Source of the DNA: Cryptomeria japonica
Taxonomy: Eukaryota; Streptophyta; Pinopsida; Cupressales; Cupressaceae
Direction: 5' to 3'
Assembly (NCBI RefSeq): GCF_030272615.1
Contig: NC_081413.1
Location: 159,083,849 to 159,147,848, forward strand
DNA length: 64,000 bases
Made by a program: the position numbers and the translations under genes. The notes beneath the pieces were generated by a model that saw only the letters and a list, made by a program, of their open reading frames with translations, was not told where the DNA came from and did no database searches. Below, one piece after another: positions 48,871 through 60,295 of the stretch; within the stretch, counting starts at the first letter, position 1; the number at the start of each line of letters is the position of its first letter.

Positions 48871-50337
48871 TATAGACGTATAAAAATGACCATATTCCTA
48901 AATGAATATTTTATATTTCTCTATTTTAATTAAATCCAATTTAATTAATTTACCCACATTCCTCTATTTAATTAAGTAAATTACTCAATTTATTTAAATT
49001 AAATTCACTATACCCATTTAATGAATAAATCATTTTATTCAATTAAATCCCCCTATCCACTTTTAATTAAATTCAAATTTAATTAAATAGTAATCCTAAA
49101 TTGAATAAATCTAATTTATTTAATTGCAACCAAATTGAATGAAATTCTTTATTTCAATTAAATCCTATTATCCCTCCATCCACTTGCAAAATCCCAAACC
49201 CCTTTCTAATCCCTTCTAGACTCTTATAATCGCTTCTAATTAGCCTAACCCATCTTCTAAACTTTGTCACATCCCTAAGCAAGGGGAGGTCACTTCTCAA
49301 ACCATCAAAGTCTTTGATAACCATTAAAGGCTTTCAACCTTCAACCACTTAATTCCTCAAAGTCTTTGATAACCATTAAAGGCTTTCAACCTTCAACCAC
49401 TTAATCCCCCAAAGTCTCCAATAACCATTAATGGTTAACTCAAACCCTCTTACATGGTTAAATCATTTGTTTTAACTCAACCTTCATCCAACCCAAGGGT
49501 CTCATCAGGCCTTTAATGTTTTGACCATGATTATCTCTTAATCATTTGCACAAAGGTTTATCCTTGGATTAACTTTTAATCCAGTGGGTAATCCTAACTT
49601 AAGCTTGACCCTTACCCTCTAGATAACCATGAGGTCTTCTCAAGCATTTAATGCCTCCAACCCCTTCTCTCAACCCAACCCTATGTTGACACTTGTCACC
49701 ATTTCATTGGTGCCAATTACAAACATGGATCCCCAACTTTCAAACTCAACCCTTGATTAAACCATTCAATCTTGACCATCCATTGCCCTATTCTTGCTAT
49801 AAATAGAGCTCTCATTCCTCCATTAAAAAAACATCCTTCAAATTTGTAGTGTCACACTTATGCTCAAATACATTCAAGCTTTCATATCTCATTTTATGCT
49901 CATCATTTTAGCCTCTTTTAAATCAGGAATTAGTCTAAATATGCATGTTTAGAATAATTTCTTTATCATTTTAGCTCAATCATAGACTAATATATCATGT
50001 TAGGATAGTATTTATACTAACCTTGTCATCTTATAATCTATTTTATTGCATTTTAAGATCATGCATAGCTTAGGATGCATCTCATACTAAAATCTATCAA
50101 AGCATCCCTCGTTCTTGCATTTGCCATCCCTAAACCATTTTGCTCAGTGATCTGAGAGCAAAAACATTGGTTTGAGGGACATTGTGAGATAGAGAACCAT
50201 GGGACCCACCTTGGGAAGCTGAGTAATACTTCATTACTCCATAGCTTGCACCAAGAAGTCCTGTGTGTGTGTGTGGACAAGTTATTTAGCAATATTTTCA
50301 CATATTGAGTTTTATTAGCTCACTTTTCCCGCATACA
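48871..50337 (+). mobile_element. Solo LTR inside ORF2
   Basis: 1467 bp between ATGTC duplications at 48866-48870 and 50338-50342. It begins TATAGACGTATAAAAATG, which looks like the TGTAGACAC start of the 44537 solo LTR with the terminal TG mutated to TA, and ends GCATACA. A TATA box (GCTATAAATAGAGC, about 49797) gives plus orientation. At about 49304-49409 a 53-bp unit is tandemly duplicated, with a decayed third copy. No coding sequence is present. Confidence 0.88.
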
Positions 50338-50518
50338 ATGTCAATGCAGTAGAACCCAGAACTCAATCTTTACCGCCTATGGGTTATGAGATTGATTTTG
50401 ATATTACTCAACAGGAGATAGATGCCTTTTTGGCACTTCCAAGGCACTAGACCGAGATCAGGTATGGTACCTATGAAGAGGTAAAAGAGAAGGTAAAAAT
50501 GAGCATAGTAGTACCTAA

Positions 50519-50901
50519 TGTTGGAGTTGAGAAAATACAACACCACAGGAGCCCAAATGATCTCTGCAAGCTGAAAAACCTATTACAAGGAGAAGCAAGG
50601 AAACAAATCATAGAAGGAACAAAAACACAGGAAAAATATGCTCCAAAAGATGAGAGCTCAATAATCTCCAAAAATGTATTGTCAATAATAATCCTTCTTC
50701 TTACAATGAAAAGAAAGAACTCAACCTTTAATAGGTCAAGAAACCCTAAAAGGGAAAACCCTAGGCTTGCACATAATAATTAATAAAAGAATTAATTATT
50801 ATGCACCTAAAGTTAGCTTGAGTGTAAAAGAGATAAAGGGAACTTAAATAATTAAACAAATATTGTTTAATTAATCAAGTAAATACCTGAATACTCTAAC
50901 A
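50519..50901 (-). repeat. 3' LTR of the 2.75-kb element
   Basis: 383 bp; partner of 52892-53273. In element sense it follows the G-rich tract at 50902-50912. Confidence 0.93.
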
Positions 50902-51889
50902 CCCCCCCTTAAGCTAGACTTAGGGAGAAGCTAAAACCTAGAACAACTACTGAAAGCAATAAATATGGGTCCCAGCAACAAGGCCTGATCAGGTACCCAA
51001 ATACAATAAAATCTCTATGAACTGGAGAAATAGAGAAAACCACATGGGAAAAAAACTCTACTCCAAAAAGAGATGGAAAAAAAATACCACTGAAGCATGA
51101 AGAACCTGCAAACTCTGTCGAAGAATAACTGTTGATCTGGAGAACTTCCCTTGAAATAGAACATGACCAGGTAAAGAAGATTGTAATCTGTATGAGTGCC
51201 CTCAAATGACACTACTCGAATCAGATGGCAAATAAGGCAAACATTGATCTCAAAGATACAGATGACATGAGAAACCAAAACCTGAAGAGCTGATCAATCG
51301 AACCATAGAAGCATTAGAAACAACAGGAAAAACCTCCCCATAATGCTGAAGAGGGAGAGGGACAGGTACACTGAAAAGAACAGCAAACAAGAATTGCATG
51401 ACGAAGAACCAGGAACATCAAAGGTGCTGAGAAAAGTACATGGTGTCGTGGAAGGAACACTCACTTGACACACATCATGAGGTGAATGTCGTGGAAGGAA
51501 CACTCACTGGACAAAGGAAGATGGCAAACAATAGGCAAACATCAACCCCCTCATGGCACTTTATCAATAGTGCATGTACAATAAGGCACAAGATGTGCAA
51601 GATGCCAAGTAAACAATGCATGATGGTACTTTATCTCAGTGTGTTTGCATAAAGACAATGCGACAATGATAAGAATACTGGAAATAGACAAGAGAACCAA
51701 AATAGAGACACCCTGCTCAGGTAAGAGATCCTAGGACTTGAAATAATTATGATATCCACCAGAGTGCAACATGACAAGGTCCGGCTCGAAACCAGCTTTC
51801 CGATGCCTATTCGTTTTCGAAAAAATGACTCCGTATGCCCAAGATATGGCCAAAAAACCAAACCCCCCCCCTGAAAGAGGCAAAAAAGG

Positions 51890-52460
51890 TAGTCTGGTGG
51901 CTAGGCGGTGCTCCGGTAGCCAGTGGGTGGCGCTCAGGTGGCGGCTGGGTGGTGGTTCGATGGCCAGGAGGAGCTCTGGTGGTGGTCGAGTGGCGGAGCC
52001 AGGGCAGCCACTGGCGAGGGAGAGCACCGGCGGAGTGGTGGCTGAGCTCGGGCGGCAGGCCGTGGTGGTGGAGCTAGCAAGCGGTGCTACAGGCAGCGGT
52101 CGGGGAGCGGAGCGGTAGAGGTGGGAGGCGCTGCAAGCAGTGGAGCCAGAGGGAGCGACGGCGGGGAGGAGCAGCAAGTGGCCGCAGGGCCGGCGGCGGG
52201 CAGGGTCAGGGGCTGAGCGCGACGGCAGGGCTGAAGGGAGCTGCGGGAGCTACGGCGCGGAGGAGGCCGCAGGGAGGCGGAGCCGACAACAACGGGAAGC
52301 AGCAGCAGCCGGAGGAAGCGCCAACGGGGGCCGACGGCGGGCCGAGGGATGCCGGCGAGGGTCGGAAGGCAACGCGGGGCCCGAGAGGGTCTGATAGTGG
52401 TGGCTCCCAGGAATGCAGCGTGGCAGGGGCCCCACGGTACCCTGTGTACCGTGGAACCCC
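51890..52460. other. GC-rich, CpG-containing island within the small LTR element
   Basis: Composition changes abruptly from AT-rich to strongly GC-rich with many GGCGG/GGTGG words. Several overlapping open frames are Pro/Ala/Ser- or Gly/Arg-rich and show no domain. It ends beside a perfect 9-bp hairpin (CCACGGTAC, loop CCTGT, GTACCGTGG, 52432-52454). In element sense it lies in the leader, after the primer site. It may be a captured gene fragment or a structured leader. Confidence 0.7.
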
Positions 52461-52878
52461 CCAAAAAAACTTGTGTTAATCAAAAAATTTCTTTGCCCTA
52501 TTTTTGATTTTTTTTTTTTTACAGAAAAAACAATCGCCTTTTTTGATTTTTTAACAAAAAAATCAAATTTCGGCCTGCATGCCATAAAAAGGCAAAAATT
52601 CTTTTATTTTTTTGAAAAAAAATTTCTCGATTTGTGTGCCAAGGTCGTACGACTTGGATCTGAGAAAAATACTCCTAGAGGCTTAGGAACCAAAATAGGT
52701 TAAATTTTATATGACCATAGGGGTTTTTGGGTTTTCTGAGCATGATGGTGAAGTCCATTTAGGCCCAAAGTGCTCAGAAAAAAATCCTATACCTAGGTGC
52801 ATAAAAAACTTTTTGAAACCCCTGATCTGCTTCCAATACAAAAATTCTCAAAACAAGAATAGGTAGCTGCAGATCTGT

Positions 52879-52891
52879 GGCTCTGATACCA
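52879..52891 (-). promoter_or_regulatory. Primer binding site (initiator-Met type) of the 2.75-kb element
   Basis: Complement reads TGGTATCAGAGCC, an exact match to the canonical iMet site, directly next to the 5' LTR. Confidence 0.92.
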
Positions 52892-53273
52892 TGTTGGAGT
52901 TGAGAAAATACAACACCACAGGAGCCCAAATGGTCTCTACAAGCTGAAAAACCTGTTACAAGGAGAAGCAAGGAAGCAAATCACAAAAGGAACAAAAACA
53001 TAGGAAAAATATGCTCCAAAAGATGAGAGCTCAATAATCTCCAAAAATGTATTGTCAATAATAATCCTTCTTCTTACAATGAAAAGAAAGAACTCAACCT
53101 TTAATAGGTCAAGAAACCCTAAAAGGGAAAACCCTAGGCTTGCACATAATAATTAATAAAAGAATTAATTATTATGCACCTAAAGTTAGCTTAAGTGTAA
53201 AAGAGATAAAGGGAACTTAAATAATTAAACAAATATTGTTAATTAATCAAGTAAATACCCAAATACTCTAACA
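52892..53273 (-). repeat. 5' LTR of the 2.75-kb element
   Basis: 382 bp; partner of 50519-50901, ending at the CCTAA duplication where ORF2 of the host element resumes. Confidence 0.93.
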
Positions 53274-55742
53274 CCTAAGGCTACCATAAAAGCCACTAAA
53301 ATGATCAAAGATTTAACTAAGAAATTTGGAGAAGGTTCTACCTCCACACCTACTAAGCCAGCGGGTAGGAAAAATGATCAACTTACAATCGAGGAAGAAT
53401 CTGAAGCTCAAGAAACAGCAATTACATGAGCACCGAACTGCCAAAGGGCAAAATCTTGAAAAGAAAGAAACAGGATACTACTAAGGTATCACCGACTCCA
53501 CTAGTTAAGCGACCTAACACTAGATCATCTGTTGTGTCACCCGGTAAGAGGCAGAAAAATGTTGAATTGCCTAAAGTTACAAAGACTTATAGAAAGTCGA
53601 CTAGAAGACTCATTTTGAATAAGAAGTCAAGTGACACTGAATCTGAAGATCCAAATAAATTTTAGATTGTTAAAAGTACAAAGGAAGATGTACATAGTGT
53701 TGACAAATTTTGTGCAAAATTGAAACAATATAGAGGATTTGGATCATTTGGGTATGTAAAATATGACTCTCGAACAGAAGAAGAGAAGAGGCAAATAGAA
53801 GAGTCAGTAGTGTGTAGACTTCTTAAATTTCGAGTAGTTCCATTGGAAGTAACTAATTTTCTTCCAAAAGCATTGTACTCTCATATTGACAACAGATGGA
53901 AATATGCTATGGACTCGGAGAAACAGGTTAGAGAAAGAGTTTTGGTACATCTCTTTCTAGACATGTCGGTAGATGATATAAGAAAACATTTGAAGAACTA
54001 CCAAACAAATTTTCAAGTAAAGCAAAGGGCCTTGAAAATGATGAATGGTCTTTATCTTGATGTAGAGAAGGAAACTAAAGAAAAATGGCAAGACATATTC
54101 AGAATTCAAACTGAAGAGCCTCAAGGTGAAGTGGAAATAGTTGACATCACCGAGCAAGATCCTGCTTCAACCATTCAACTAGATGAAGATGTCATGGACA
54201 CTGAGGCACAGGAAGGAGAGATGATAGAAGTAAATGCCTATGCCAAACTGGTATTAAGTGAATCAATCTTGGAACAAGTTAATTCCTATCCTTTGGTAGC
54301 TCAACAAGTGTCAACCAAGCAAACTCGGGACACAGAACAAGGTAAAGAGGATCAAAAGGCTACACAAGGTGAATCTATCTCTTAGGCCACAGGCAAGAAA
54401 ACTTCTCAAGCACCTGCAAACACTGAAATTGTTGCCCCTGAGACCCCAAGCAAGGAAACACCGAAGGATACAACAGAGGCTTCAGGAACCGACAAAAGTG
54501 TTTCTCCCACCGAGCAACATACCGAGGAATATCAAGCCTCCAAAGCCATTGTACTCATTCAGCCAGTGAAGGCATCATCATCCAAAGAGAAGAAAGCAAA
54601 GAAGCACAGTTTTAAGATAGATCTGTCAAAGCCTATTGTGTTGCCAAATGTTGACATTTCAAAACTAAAAGGGCAAGCACTTATTGAATTCGGAGAGCTG
54701 TGTAAAGCCAAAGCAAAACAAGAAAAACATATAGCTATTCAGAAGAAGAACCGAGTACTTCAGAAGGTCAAAGCATTATTGATAGACATGCTACTTGAAG
54801 CTACCATGAATAAAGATGTTGCCATCCATATGCAACTGGATGAACTACTCACTCAATTAGAAGCATCAGGAATAGACGCATCAGAATACCTTAGCAAATT
54901 AAAAGACAAAGAGCTAACTGCCAAGATGATTGAAGAAGTGTAGAAAGCAATTGCTATTGGTAAAGTCAAGCTTGTTGGAGTCATTGCTGAGTTGTCCCCT
55001 CAACTCAAGCACATTATTTATTTATTTCAGAACTTGTGTACATTTTCATTCTTTATTAAAGATATCAAGCATAAGATCGAAGTCATTGAAAAAGAGATTA
55101 CCGATCTCTCTAATACACTGACTACCGAGCCAAATTCTATTCAGAATTTTTATACAAAGCTACAAACTCTTATGGCTCAGCAGTTAGAACTTCAGAATGA
55201 AGAGCACAAAATAAGGATGGATATCATGACTCTTCAAACATTATTTATTCCCCATTTATCATCCGTTCAAGAGCAGATCAACCAAGCTACACAATTATCC
55301 ACTCAACCAGAGGGAAGCACTTTAGATGGTTTGATTTCACTGTTAGCTGATATTACAGCTCAGAATTCTTTAATGGAAAGTGTCAAGGATGCACTTACCA
55401 ATGCTCTCACTGACGCTCGTACTAAGTATAAATCTATTTTTGACCAGTTGCCCACACCTAATGGTAACTAGTTTTGATGTTTGTCAAAAAGGGGGAGTGT
55501 ACCGAGTATATAGAGTACAGAGTTTACAGAGTTTTATACTATCTATCGAGTGTACAGATGACATTGACAAGGGGAGCATGGAACATCAGGAGCATGCAAA
55601 TCAAGTTATGTACAACATATTGATAAGGGGAGTATGTATTTGAACAAATGTATATACTGTCATTTCAGTCAAATTTTGTAAGTATATAGATTTTGTGTTA
55701 TGACTTTGAAAGGAGTTTTGTCAAACATACCAAACTAATGTC

Positions 55743-55754
55743 AAAAGGGGAGAT
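55743..55754 (+). promoter_or_regulatory. Polypurine tract of the 43.7-56.9 kb element
   Basis: AAAAGGGGAGAT immediately before the right LTR. Together with the primer site at 46040 it fixes plus orientation. Confidence 0.88.
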
Positions 55755-56945
55755 TGTTACTATTTACTAAGTTGTCATTAGTTTTATGTCCAAAGTCATC
55801 CTATATACTCTATTTGGTTAATACTACCAAAATATTCAGTCGGTATGTACTAAGGTTGTCAGTTACAGAAGAAAGGCTAGTCACCAAGATGAGTAATACC
55901 GAGCTACCTACCGAGTAAAGTTCCTATGCCTACCAAGCAACAAAGAAGGTATACCGAGTCAATCTGAACTGAGTGGAAATGTGTTACCAGATTCAATGAA
56001 CCTGGACACATATGTGGAAACGTGTTACAAGATTCGAGAACAGGGAACCGTTATTACATAGGGAATTGCACTTAAAGATTTTGTATGATTTTGAGGAAGT
56101 TTATCCAATGAAATAATTTCTATGTTTATTCATTCGATAAAACATGTTTGTATGATCAATGTATGAACAAGATCACCGCCTCAGAGATCTATATATTCAG
56201 AGTGATTTGAGTATCTAACATATAGAGGGTAGATGATGAGTTGAAAATGAAAATCTTGAGAGAAGTTAAGATGTGATGATTGAACAGAGCTATTCAGAGG
56301 TCACCAAGAAGGTTTTTCATAAAACGGTTTTAGGGGCAGAGTATACAAAAGAGGTCACCGAGTTGATTTATCAATTATCGAGGTATGCTATGAGAAAGGT
56401 AATTTCATATTGAGCACATAGAGTCTGCTATAACATTTTAGATGTAAAGTTGCATATATTTGTAAAGATTTTTGATTGAATTATTTGAGTTATAATAGAA
56501 ACCTTTAACAGGGTAAAAGACTCTAACAAAGTCTATAAATTGTAAAGCCTTTAACCAGGTACAGCATTTTGTAAAAGTGTTTGTAAAATCCTTTAGCAAG
56601 GTAGATCTAAAGATCTTGATACTCCTAACAAGGTAAGCTATCAGAAATAGCTAAACATGTAGCTCTAACCGAGCAACCTTTATTATTGCAGTAGTGAAGT
56701 TGTGGGTGCCATCCCCACCGCAGTTTTTCTCTCTAACAAAGAGTTTCTACATAACCAAAATATTTGTGTTATGGAGTGAAATGTGTATGGATGTTATTTC
56801 TATGATTATGTTTTAGCATTATATATTATGAGATCAGCTATACACAGTTTATGTTTATCAGTAAGATTGTTTTAGAAGAAAAGTTTTGAAGTACTGATTC
56901 ACCCCTCCCGTCTTAGTACATTAGCTTTCCTAGTTGGACCTAGCA
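55755..56945 (+). repeat. 3' LTR of the 43.7-56.9 kb element
   Basis: 1191 bp without the solo-LTR insertion seen in the 5' LTR; followed by target duplication GCTCC at 56946-56950. Confidence 0.93.
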
Positions 56946-57620
56946 GCTCCCACTATAATTAGGAAAGTATGTAAACTACAAGAACTACCTATGGCTCCAT
57001 GATTTTCATCTCCATTAAATAAAGTCATCTATCTCTGATTGATATATCCTTAAGAGCATCCATATTGTGCAATAAATCTAATTAAGGAGTTCTTGGCCAA
57101 ATAGAAGTAGATCCAATTGGTGACCTCTCCACAACTCTTCCAACTACCTCTAGTTAGATATCAAGTGGACTTTGGAAGTATTTCACCACTACTAAAATTT
57201 CAATTAGGAGATATCTTGCATCACAACCCAAGAAGAAATCTTAAAGCAACATGTAGAGAGCTCAAACCAACTAGAAGATTTGGTGGAGATACAAAACAAG
57301 TTCCCTCACCTAAAAGGGGACCTATCACAACCATTTTTGTTCCAAAGAAGGATTTTGATGAATGAACTGATAAAAGATACCCTATCACAAAAGGATGCCC
57401 TAAGACAATTAATCACCACAAAAATTTCAAAAAACCAAAATGGATGAAGAAATGAAGTGTGTTCCTTTCCCCTCAACATTAGAAAACTATATCAATACAA
57501 TGAAGAATACATAAGGGGATGTGAATAGTCTGTATCAATTTTGTTTATAGTGATTGAATGTGGTTACACCAATGAAATCCCAAGTGGACAATTAAGAGCT
57601 TCAGATAAGTAGGAGATCAA

Positions 57621-60295
57621 TTACCTATGAAGCATTGAAAGATCTAGATGGTCAAGAACGGGTGGACATAGAATCTTCACATGGTCAGTATAAATAATTA
57701 CAAGATCAAAAGGATAATAAGGCCTTAAAATCTTTAAACTTAGTGAAACTTTAGATTTATGTCTTATAAAATATAACCAGGTATATCTAGAAACATCATC
57801 AATGAAGAAGGAGACAAAATACCTAGATCTTCCTGTCGTGCTCTGTGAATTGTACCTGTACCTGCAAACACAATGCACTTAATAAATCATTATAAGCAAT
57901 GGTTAGTAAATTGAAACAATGAAAGACAAAACCATAGCTAATCGACTTATTGCCTCCTAGTAAATGTGAGTATGAATTTTGCTCTCAGATCTTAGTATGC
58001 AAATTCCAGTGACTTGACTACACTTAGATGGAGGATTTGAATGCTGAAAATGCATGATCTAGCAAGAATAGCATGATTAAGCTATATGAATTCATGATTG
58101 ATCTAGAATATGAACTAGAATGAAGATGCAATTAAACTAAAATGAGCATGATAACATTGCTAAGAAATGATAAACTAGAAGCTAGATGCCTATAATAACA
58201 ATGCTTAAGCTACGAATGAGATGGGATCCATATTACTCAAAATGAAGTCTATTTATAGGATTTTCCCAGGCTAGGGGTGAGTTTACATGGATCAACGGTC
58301 GAGATTGATCTGAAGATATCAATGGTTAAATTGGAGGAGGTTGGCAAAGGGAGTTGGATTAAAGGGAACATCTGTCATCTCTATGGTGACAAGTGTCAAG
58401 AGGCTTCTAGAAGAGGTAGGATGAAAGGGAACACTTAGTGACAAGTGTCACAAAGGTTCTAGAAGATGTTGGATGAAAGGGGACATGGTGGTAGGTAGAA
58501 TGGGTTAGGTTTAGGAGTGGTAGAAGTTAGGAGAATTTGAATTTAGAAATTCAAATATTAGGAAAATGACTAGTTAATCTCAACAACTCATAAATGATTT
58601 GTTTTAATTAATTAGGAGATTTAGAAGAAATGAATTTGCATGGGGGGAATTAATTAATTAAAGGGGTGAAATGAAATTAACCTATTTAATAAATCCTTAG
58701 ATTTATTAATAAGTAGATGAATGAGAGATTTAATCAAATTGCTTAGTGGATTCAATTAAATTGGGTAGGAGAGATTAATTAAATAATTGCTTATTTAATT
58801 AATTATCTTCAGACCATTTTTAGGTGTATACACTTCGAATTGATTCAAATATCCACTCATCCAAAAACATTTGAGTCAATAATTTCCAATTTACTTTTAG
58901 ATTTATAAATATGCCTAAAGCAAATGATTTTCTACTTTATTTGTCAAAGACGTAATGTTTCAAAATTCAAAACTCTCATCAAAATAGGAAAAATGATCTA
59001 ACAAATTTTTATTCAAAATGGTTTTTAAACCATTCCAACCAATGTAGCCCAATCTACAGTGCCACAACATACAAAGTATTTTTAGATTCAATTACATTTG
59101 AAGATTTGACAATAATAGTTACTTCAATCTTCAATAAAGTCCCCTTCCTTGTCTCCCTTGCTACCACCAAGTTTCCCCTTACCAATTTGTAGCTATACTT
59201 GTTAAATGTTAAATGCAATCTCGTAACATTCAACATAGAAATTGAAATTAAATTTCTTTCTAAACCTAGGACATGCAAAACACCTAAAAGAGATTTTAAT
59301 CTCCCATCACTAAAACATAATTGAATCTTACCCCTTCTGCCAATAAGATATGAAGAAATATTCTTTGAGGTAGATTTATCCTCCATCATACTTGTCATAT
59401 GTGGAAAACCACTCCTTATGAGAAGTCATATGGTACGAGCATCCTAAATCAATTAACTAATGTTCTTTAGTCATAACATGAAGAGAAAAAATCAAAGCCT
59501 TATCACCTAAGTTTGAAGATTTCTCTATAGAGGAATCAAATGATTTCTTTGGATTACTACATTGCTTCTTAACGTGTCCTCTTTTTCTGCAGTTCCAACG
59601 CTTCAATCCATTCTTTTTACCAAGATTTTTAAATTTGTCCTTAGAATTGTCCTTAGGCCCATTCTTATCTCTATTAGACACTCTTTATTTAGGCCTTCCC
59701 TTGACATTGAGAGCCTCACCTGAACTATCCATAGTGTTTCTCCTCATTTTCTATGCCAAAAAGGCTCCAACAAGAGCATCCATCTTTGGATCTTCGAGGT
59801 TAACAGCGATAGCAAGAATGAAAATTTCTCATGAATCAGGTAAAGAAAAAATAAGCATCATGCATTTATCATCTTCTTCAATTGAAATCTCTATAGAGGC
59901 TAGTTGATTCAAAATTAGATTAAAGGAATTTAAGTGCTCGACTATTGATTCACCTTACTTCATCTTAAGAGAAAACTGTTTTCATTTTAAATAAAGTTTG
60001 TTTACCAAAATTTTGGCTTGGTATATCTTCCTATTTGGTTCCATAAAGCATATGTAGTCTTTTCTTTTAACACATTTAAAATAATAGAATCTAATTGACA
60101 CAATTTGATAGTACCTTGTGTATTTTTATCCACCTTCTCCCAATCTTCATAAAAAGAAAAATTAGATTTCTCTTTATTCGTTACAGCTACCCAATGATAT
60201 TGTTCTTCAAGGAGACTATCCATTTTTAGCTTCCACAATACATAACTCATTCTATTGAACTTCTCTATGTCCAAAAGAGATGAAGTTGCAACCAT
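57621..60295 (-). pseudogene. Ty1/Copia gag-integrase remnant
   Basis: On the minus strand, ATG 60295 opens a Copia gag (DIEKFNRMSYVLWKLKMDSLL, LCQLDSIILNVLKEKT, YALWNQIGRY). Around 59580-59610 lies a zinc knuckle (CRKRGHVKKQC). At 59398-59054 is the pre-integrase segment (GRRGKIQLCFSDGRLKSLLGVLHVLGLERNLIS). At about 57830-57720 the integrase core begins (RSRYFVSFFIDDVSRYTWLYFIRHKS). The order is that of Copia polyproteins, spread over frames with stops. A solo LTR (57834-58832) splits the integrase start. Sequence after the integrase start decays and no RT was found, so the copy is truncated as well as broken. Confidence 0.85.
57834..58832 (-). mobile_element. Solo LTR inside the Copia remnant
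   Basis: 999 bp; on the plus strand it starts TGTCGTGCTCTGTG and ends AGGTGTATACA. In element sense it begins TGTATACACCTAAAAATGG, like the LTR of the 17.4-kb element. Flanks are CTTCC (57829-57833) and CTTCG (58833-58837), one mismatch. A TATA box (CTATAAATAGA, complement of about 58248-58259) supports minus orientation. Ignoring it restores the frame into the integrase word SRYFVSF. Confidence 0.85.

Larger units (their letters stand above)
50519..53273 (-). mobile_element. 2.75-kb non-autonomous LTR element inside ORF2
   Basis: TSD CCTAA at 50514-50518 and 53274-53278. LTRs of 383 bp (50519-50901) and 382 bp (52892-53273) start TGTTGGAGTTGAG and end CTCTAACA. On the minus strand the primer site TGGTATCAGAGCC (complement of 52879-52891) abuts the right LTR, and the tract TTAAGGGGGGG (complement of 50902-50912) abuts the left one, so the element reads minus. 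The internal 2 kb has no gag or pol; it resembles LARD/SMART-type elements that rely on others. It contains a sharply GC-rich block at about 51890-52460. LTRs differ at about ten positions plus one indel by eye, younger than the host element. Confidence 0.93.
47869..55471 (+). pseudogene. ORF2 of the element: unrecognised long protein, split by two insertions
   Basis: Three pieces: 47869-48870, 50343-50518 and 53279-55471. The first begins MAPKMQKPIVVETIKK and has an alpha/beta-looking segment (RVLLVEDVRFYTKCHVEELGHTE, WIKFVLSRVHDDFMWLE, then an IIHIITGYPIFDHA-type stretch). The last piece, from ATG 53426, is basic, then helical, and ends in a coiled coil (about 55.0-55.47 kb). In that last piece a single frame holds stops only at TAG 53663, 54383 and 54941. 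Frame changes occur near 48560, 48795 and 53426, and TAG 50448 adds a stop. At both insertion sites the frame resumes when the insert and one TSD copy are ignored, which shows the inserts landed in coding sequence. I recognise no domain; it is not RT, integrase or protease. Confidence 0.7.
43740..56945 (+). mobile_element. Non-autonomous LTR retrotransposon carrying gag and an unknown ORF2, hit by three later insertions
   Basis: TSD GCTCC at 43735-43739 and 56946-56950; LTRs begin TGTTACTATTTAC and end in CTAACA (left) or CTAGCA (right). An iMet-type primer site follows the left LTR and a polypurine tract (AAAAGGGGAGAT, 55743-55754) precedes the right one, so the element reads plus. Internal coding is gag (46100-47455) and a long ORF2 (47869-55471, interrupted). 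No protease, RT, RNase H or integrase was found, so movement would have needed a partner element. Without its three inserts the element is about 7.9 kb. The LTRs differ at about 50 of 1190 positions by eye, older than the element nested in it. The primer site, tract and gag suggest a Ty1/Copia relative, but without pol this is inference. Confidence 0.9.

Noticed and set aside
51731-52479. Pro/Ala-rich and Gly/Arg-rich ORFs in the GC island as genes
   Set aside because: High GC content keeps all frames open; no domain, and the region is the leader of a non-autonomous LTR element.
57117-57365. Plus-strand frame as a Copia RT fragment
   Set aside because: No RT motif could be aligned with confidence, and the surrounding Copia remnant is on the minus strand.
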